From contig NZ_FNVV01000014.1 in NCBI RefSeq assembly GCF_900108345.1, forward strand, positions 2,270,548 through 2,334,547: a stretch of DNA of 64,000 nt, written 5' to 3'. Positions within the stretch are counted from its first letter, which is position 1. Each line of letters begins with the position of its first letter. The position numbers and the translations under genes were made by a program. Source of the stretch: Bacteroides ndongoniae. GTDB lineage: Bacteria; Bacteroidota; Bacteroidia; Bacteroidales; Bacteroidaceae. Below the pieces are notes generated by a model. The model made no database searches and was not told where the DNA came from. It saw only the letters and a program-made list of their open reading frames with translations. Positions 59,934-64,000 of this stretch are shown piece after piece.

Positions 59934-62060
59934 TTACTGCTGGGTATAGCGACCGGCTTGCATATCCTCGTAGGTGGGGTTATAACCGCAATTGGTTACA
60001 AGCCAGTCTTCTTTCTTGATTTGCTCTTCTTCTACAAAAGATTTGAAGAACGTATAATCAACAAACCGTGTCAACCGGATAAATCGAACTCCTGAGAGTT
60101 TTGTTAAAGTTGGCATATTGAAAGTCGTAAGCGATGCTGCATTTGCAGCACAAAGTGTTCCATCAATGGCCTGCAATTTGGGGCATGAAATAGTTTTTAC
60201 GGCACGAACAGTCATACCAACACCCCCGACATGTTCCAATGACGGAAATGTAAAATCTTTATTTGATGCCATAAAATCTAAAGAACCATATAAAATATTA
60301 TTAATCACCCCTTCTTTGATATATTGAGGATTGCTTGAACAACCGACTGACTTTAAATTCGTAAAATCATAATCATAGTTAGAAACAGCGTTCAGATTAC
60401 CGATAATACATAACTGACCTCCGACAATTTCCAATTTCGGGAACGAGATATTGTTTGCCATTGTAGTTTCGATGCTTAAATATCCATCTACACTTACCAA
60501 GTTAGGGGCTGAAACGCCTTTTTTTGAACCTCTTATAATTTCCATATTCCCGTAAACTCGTTCAAATTGGAATACAGGATCTGTTGTCATATTGCTAGAA
60601 TACTTAAAATTCTTAATACTCTTAAAATTCAATTCTGGATCTATTCCAACACTTGAACCGGTAATACCGCTCGGAGCTAGAAACATGCTAACTTGCGACA
60701 TATCCTCTTTTGTGATAATTTTTGAGAATATAGTCCCGTCTGTAATAGAAATTAAAGGTTCGTTATCCTCAAAAGGTACAAAATTTACTTTGCTCAAATC
60801 TAAAATTCGATCAGAACACTCCAATAAACGCAGCAAGGTCAGTCCTCCGAGTTGTTCTAATTTACTCCAATCCGGTAATTTTTTCAAGACTTGGAATTTA
60901 GATATTGTCAATGTGCCTTTAACAATCGACAAGTTAGACAGTCCATCTATTTCTTGTAATTTATTATTTCCCGTAGATGTAAAAGCATCGGACGCAATAT
61001 AACTGGAAACGAGATTAAGGTCGCCGTTTACTACCGATAATTCCGGCAATGAAAGGGTCTCCAACGGAATCGGTATAGAAGCAAAATCCACACTTCCAAC
61101 TTCTTGTAATTTCGGAAATTCCAAAGAAATCATTTTGCCTAAATTATTAACCCCTAAGCGACCGTTTACTTTTGTCAATTCAGGAATTCTCAAAGATGTG
61201 ATTTCTCCTCCTGGTTCTCCGTCACTTGTCAGACACTGGAGATCAAAATCCTTTACGACAGTGGTTAATTTAGGGAATTCAAAACTTTGTAGAGATGAAG
61301 TCCTGAATATTATATTTCCATCAATCGTTTCAAGGTTGTCGAATTGCACATATGCTACTTGATTGTTGCAGACAACGATGTCGCCAGTAATATGCTGCAA
61401 AGATCTCATACTGACCATCTGCAATTTACTGTTGGTCGCAAAGGCAGTTTCAGTTCCTATTTGCAAACCTCCAATTGAAGTGATATTATCAAGTCCCGTA
61501 AGATCTTGTCCAACATAACTTTTCCGAATGATGATGTTTCCTTCGACTTCCTTCAATATTTTTAATGCGGCGATATCCGACAATTCTTCTGCATCCTCAG
61601 CATCCGACCCGATAATCAAATCACCTTTGATAACCGTTACGTCCGTATCAATGAAAGCCGTAACATCCGCTGTTGTCTTCAATTCCACATCCCCTTCATA
61701 GCGAATCTCGTCTTTAATGACTTTATATGTATAATCATTCGCTTCTCCATTGTAAGAGGTTACACGAAACGTTCGTTCCGTATCCCAGTCAGTAATGCTT
61801 GCCGGATCGGGAATAATTGTTGCCGAGGATGTGTATTTGAATTCGACTTGAGCATTATTTAACGAAACAGTATATGGAACTGTTATGGTAATTATATTGT
61901 CAATTATTTCCGCTGTATAGGATTGACTTGCCACAGTCATCACGACTGATGTGATAAAATTGTCATCGGCATCAGCAGGACTTTCTGGAGTCTGATTATC
62001 TTCTGAACATGATAAAAAAAGAAATGGGGCAATGAATAGTAAAAGCCAAAACTGTCTCAT
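59934..62060 (-). CDS. Surface lipoprotein with leucine-rich/receptor-L-like repeats (708 aa)
   Basis: Lipoprotein signal ending LFLSC (Cys 18). Residues about 30-130 form a DUF5018-like beta domain (ITVPYTVSLNNAQVEFKY). Residues about 150-690 are irregular leucine-rich/receptor-L repeats with recurring LEFPKL/SFPKLE and GNIII phrases, forming a long solenoid. It is likely a surface-exposed ligand-binding protein of the corrinoid locus, but its ligand is not known. It is much more AT-rich than btuG to btuD. Confidence 0.7.
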   Translation of the reverse strand: MRQFWLLLFIAPFLFLSCSEDNQTPESPADADDNFITSVVMTVASQSYTAEIIDNIITITVPYTVSLNNAQVEFKYTSSATIIPDPASITDWDTERTFRVTSYNGEANDYTYKVIKDEIRYEGDVELKTTADVTAFIDTDVTVIKGDLIIGSDAEDAEELSDIAALKILKEVEGNIIIRKSYVGQDLTGLDNITSIGGLQIGTETAFATNSKLQMVSMRSLQHITGDIVVCNNQVAYVQFDNLETIDGNIIFRTSSLQSFEFPKLTTVVKDFDLQCLTSDGEPGGEITSLRIPELTKVNGRLGVNNLGKMISLEFPKLQEVGSVDFASIPIPLETLSLPELSVVNGDLNLVSSYIASDAFTSTGNNKLQEIDGLSNLSIVKGTLTISKFQVLKKLPDWSKLEQLGGLTLLRLLECSDRILDLSKVNFVPFEDNEPLISITDGTIFSKIITKEDMSQVSMFLAPSGITGSSVGIDPELNFKSIKNFKYSSNMTTDPVFQFERVYGNMEIIRGSKKGVSAPNLVSVDGYLSIETTMANNISFPKLEIVGGQLCIIGNLNAVSNYDYDFTNLKSVGCSSNPQYIKEGVINNILYGSLDFMASNKDFTFPSLEHVGGVGMTVRAVKTISCPKLQAIDGTLCAANAASLTTFNMPTLTKLSGVRFIRLTRFVDYTFFKSFVEEEQIKKEDWLVTNCGYNPTYEDMQAGRYTQQ

Positions 62061-62061
62061 A

Positions 62062-63870
62062 TTATTGATTATTAGTTATTGATAAGTCTTCAAATGAAAA
62101 TACTTCTGTGGATATCTCTCCAAGCCAACCACTTTTCGATAATACTCCACACTGAACTTTGATAAAGTCTATATATTGCAATTTTACTGGAGTCCCGTCA
62201 TGATATATTGCATTGGCTATTTTGAATCCGTTGCGCTGACCGCTACCATCAATGACATTTCCTCCTACCAGATTATCTGAACCCATATTATCCACATACC
62301 CCCACTCATAAGCGTTATTCGCCCAATATCCTGTAACGGGATCTTGATTGTTGCGAGGAGTCAGACGCGTCCCATATAATGTATAGCTATCTTCTTTAAT
62401 CCAATTGGGATAATAATATTCTTGGCCATGGTATGCATTCATATCGACAGAACCTGAATTACCTTCACTATCTACCCACGGAGTATGTGCTCTGGGTGCA
62501 GGTCTATAGTAAGTTACTTCGTAGTCTTGTATTGTACCATCGATGCCGGTTTCAGATCCTTTTAATTCATACCATTCATCGTCTGGCTGGCCATTGCCAT
62601 TTATATCTTGCATTACCCAAACAATGCCCGGCTCATTTGAGCCACCGCTCGAACTGTTAAAAGCATTTCCTTGTATTGCAAAATCGTATTCTCGGCCACT
62701 CGGAGCAATACTATGGTCAAAACCGATGATGATATAACCACCGAAAGATCCCAGTGAAACATGCGCTTTTTTGTTCAATCGTTTCGTTGCATACTCTATG
62801 GCTTGTTGGGGCGTCGTTTCATTTCCTATAAATCCGGTATTTTGGGATAACTCATTAATAAACTGTCCGGGAGCAGGAATGAATTCATAAACCTTATCCC
62901 AAATACCTGAACTTGTCGCTGTCGCTTGCCGATAGCGTTCTTGTTCCGTTTTTTCTTCACAAATAACCTTAACTGTCGTTGTAATTGAAGTATTACTACG
63001 TGTTATGTTACGTGAAAGTGGCTGTGTGTTGGGCATTTTTTCTGTAACAGTAACAGCAACGAAATATTCTCCAGGAGTCGTCGGCGTGAATTTAAAAACC
63101 CTGTCGGTAGCGGCTTCCATAATTTTTCCATTGACCTGCCATTGATACTGTGGATAATCGAAATATTCCAGCAAAGGCCGCAAATATACAGGACGCCCTG
63201 CAAAAGTATAACGATCCGTAGAAGTTTGTGTATAGGATGGTGTCGGAAACCGTACGGAATAAGGCATTGTTTCCACAACTTCTACGTCGAAATCACGGAT
63301 TGTTTCTCCGTCTATATTGGATGCCCGGATTGTTATCGAATATGTACCGAGTTCTTTTTCGTGAAACGTATATGCTTTTTCTGTTCCGACGATTTCTCCA
63401 TCGCGTACCCATTCAATTCTAAAATTTTCAAGATCGTCATGTTGAATATCTGGAGATAAAATATAATCCGTGTTTTGAGGCACTTTTAATCCTTTAGAGG
63501 GGATTATGATTGAAATTGTAGGTGGAGTTAACTCCAATACTTCTACTTTTAACTCTTCTTCCGCATAACCCTCTGGTGTATCAACTCGCAATTTGATATA
63601 TAGATGTTGTTCCTGATTCCATGTATACTTCAATATTGATTCAGATGAAAGAAGTTTTCCATCTACTGTCCATGCATAAAGTGCATTATTCGCATATTTA
63701 TATGTCGGGGCAATTGTCAGTTCACGCCCAACTTTGATAGTGTAAATGCCAGTCTCACTATCGAGTTCAATTATAGGAGCTTGTTTTATTTCTTCAGTAA
63801 TTACATCGTTCTTATTACAGCTTGTAATAAAAAACAAAAGTACAAGAATACTAAATATGAAAGCCTTCAT
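62062..63870 (-). CDS. btuH: PKD-domain surface lipoprotein, BtuH-like (602 aa)
   Basis: Lipoprotein signal ending FFITSC (Cys 18). Three PKD/Ig-like domains follow (about 30-110, 115-200, 205-305; phrases like YAWTVDGKLLSS and YQWQVNGKIMEA). The C-terminal 270 residues form a beta-sandwich with GSFGGYIIIGFDHSI, NEPGIVWVMQDINGNGQPDD and a late QYIDFIKVQCGV. This resembles BtuH-type corrinoid-binding proteins of gut Bacteroidetes, though the symbol is tentative. It is the first operon gene visible and lies 1 bp from the next. Confidence 0.6.
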   Translation of the reverse strand: MKAFIFSILVLLFFITSCNKNDVITEEIKQAPIIELDSETGIYTIKVGRELTIAPTYKYANNALYAWTVDGKLLSSESILKYTWNQEQHLYIKLRVDTPEGYAEEELKVEVLELTPPTISIIIPSKGLKVPQNTDYILSPDIQHDDLENFRIEWVRDGEIVGTEKAYTFHEKELGTYSITIRASNIDGETIRDFDVEVVETMPYSVRFPTPSYTQTSTDRYTFAGRPVYLRPLLEYFDYPQYQWQVNGKIMEAATDRVFKFTPTTPGEYFVAVTVTEKMPNTQPLSRNITRSNTSITTTVKVICEEKTEQERYRQATATSSGIWDKVYEFIPAPGQFINELSQNTGFIGNETTPQQAIEYATKRLNKKAHVSLGSFGGYIIIGFDHSIAPSGREYDFAIQGNAFNSSSGGSNEPGIVWVMQDINGNGQPDDEWYELKGSETGIDGTIQDYEVTYYRPAPRAHTPWVDSEGNSGSVDMNAYHGQEYYYPNWIKEDSYTLYGTRLTPRNNQDPVTGYWANNAYEWGYVDNMGSDNLVGGNVIDGSGQRNGFKIANAIYHDGTPVKLQYIDFIKVQCGVLSKSGWLGEISTEVFSFEDLSITNNQ

Positions 63871-63915
63871 AATCCTAAATTCCGCAGCATTTTAGTTTAA
63901 CTTATTTTATAAGTA

Positions 63916-63940
63916 CCTGAGCAACAAAAAGTTGCTCAGG
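63916..63940. repeat. Perfect 10-bp hairpin upstream of the cobalamin operon
   Basis: CCTGAGCAAC at 63916-63925 pairs with 63931-63940 around a 5-nt A/T loop, about 46 bp upstream of the first operon gene. It may be the expression platform of a leader element or a terminator of an upstream gene. No B12-box sequence is recognised in the 130 bp available. Confidence 0.45.
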
Positions 63941-64000
63941 ATTTTGCCATGTCAGATTTTTCACCTATCTTAGTGTTGCAAATCAAAATATGTATCAAAC

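Noticed and set aside
63871..64000. Cobalamin riboswitch upstream of the operon
   Set aside because: No B12-box or typical pseudoknot pattern can be recognised in the 130 bp present; it could lie beyond the window.
1..64000. CRISPR arrays, rRNA operons and canonical tRNA genes
   Set aside because: No regularly spaced repeats, no rRNA sequence and no tRNA with a normal anticodon arm were found on either strand.

Overview
The window is DNA from a gut Bacteroidales bacterium (Bacteroides, Parabacteroides or Alistipes type). The evidence is promoter-like boxes of the Bacteroidetes form TTTG-N19-TAnnTTTG, the lack of Shine-Dalgarno-like leaders, lipoprotein and TonB-receptor gene types, and a BtuG/BtuB-type cobalamin locus. 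Most of the window (about 1-53.3 kb) is accessory or mobile DNA. The genus cannot be fixed from sequence alone.

Region 1 (1-18.6 kb) is a nearly unbroken leftward array of about 30 small, mostly unrecognised genes, often acidic, with 1-50 bp spacing or stop/start overlaps. This is the style of accessory blocks on Bacteroidales conjugative elements, plasmids and large phages. The striking item is at 7992-10112. A 420-aa reverse transcriptase (YSDD catalytic box) is followed on the same strand by about 0.84 kb of non-coding DNA that folds into long, perfect or G-U-paired hairpins. The RT plus RNA unit is bracketed by an exact 12-bp direct repeat. The left copy supplies the in-frame end and stop of the gene upstream of the RT, so the unit looks like a cassette inserted at the 3' end of that gene with duplication of 12 bp. 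I find no retron, DGR or group II intron signature, and this is my main candidate for an undescribed system.

Region 2 (18.6-24 kb) starts with a tRNA-sized, tRNA-like fold and about 1.8 kb of AT-rich DNA without a supported gene but with several inverted and direct repeats. One unknown rightward gene follows, then a two-gene RloA/RloB (AbiL-like) phage-defence cassette flanked by two matching hairpins.

Region 3 (23.8-27.0 kb) holds leftward regulatory genes: a winged-helix-like protein, an HTH protein, a Cys-cluster protein, a KilA-N/KilAC antirepressor and a KilA-N-like protein. They diverge, across a roughly 290-bp control region, from Region 4.

Region 4 (27.3-53.25 kb) is the late module of a contractile-tailed phage with a Mu-like head. 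In order it has DUF935 portal, MuF-type minor head protein, virion morphogenesis protein, ClpP-like protease/scaffold, major capsid, tail sheath, tube, tail chaperones, tape measure, DUF6046-like protein, baseplate hub and fibres. No terminase, integrase, transposase or lysis gene is visible. Two reverse-oriented islands with their own promoters interrupt it. One is a three-gene HTH / nucleotidyltransferase / metallophosphoesterase operon resembling AbiE-type toxin-antitoxin genes, and the other is a SEFIR(TIR)-domain gene. Both look like phage-carried defence genes.

Region 5 (53.3-63.9 kb) is a leftward cobalamin-acquisition operon: two surface lipoproteins (one BtuH-like with PKD-like domains, one with leucine-rich/L-domain repeats), BtuG-like beta-propeller, an IS200-like protein that seems to have lost its catalytic tyrosine, BtuB-like TonB receptor, BtuF, BtuC and BtuD. 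The expected surface capture, outer-membrane transport and inner-membrane ABC import steps are all present. Base composition shifts sharply at about 59.9 kb, inside the operon.
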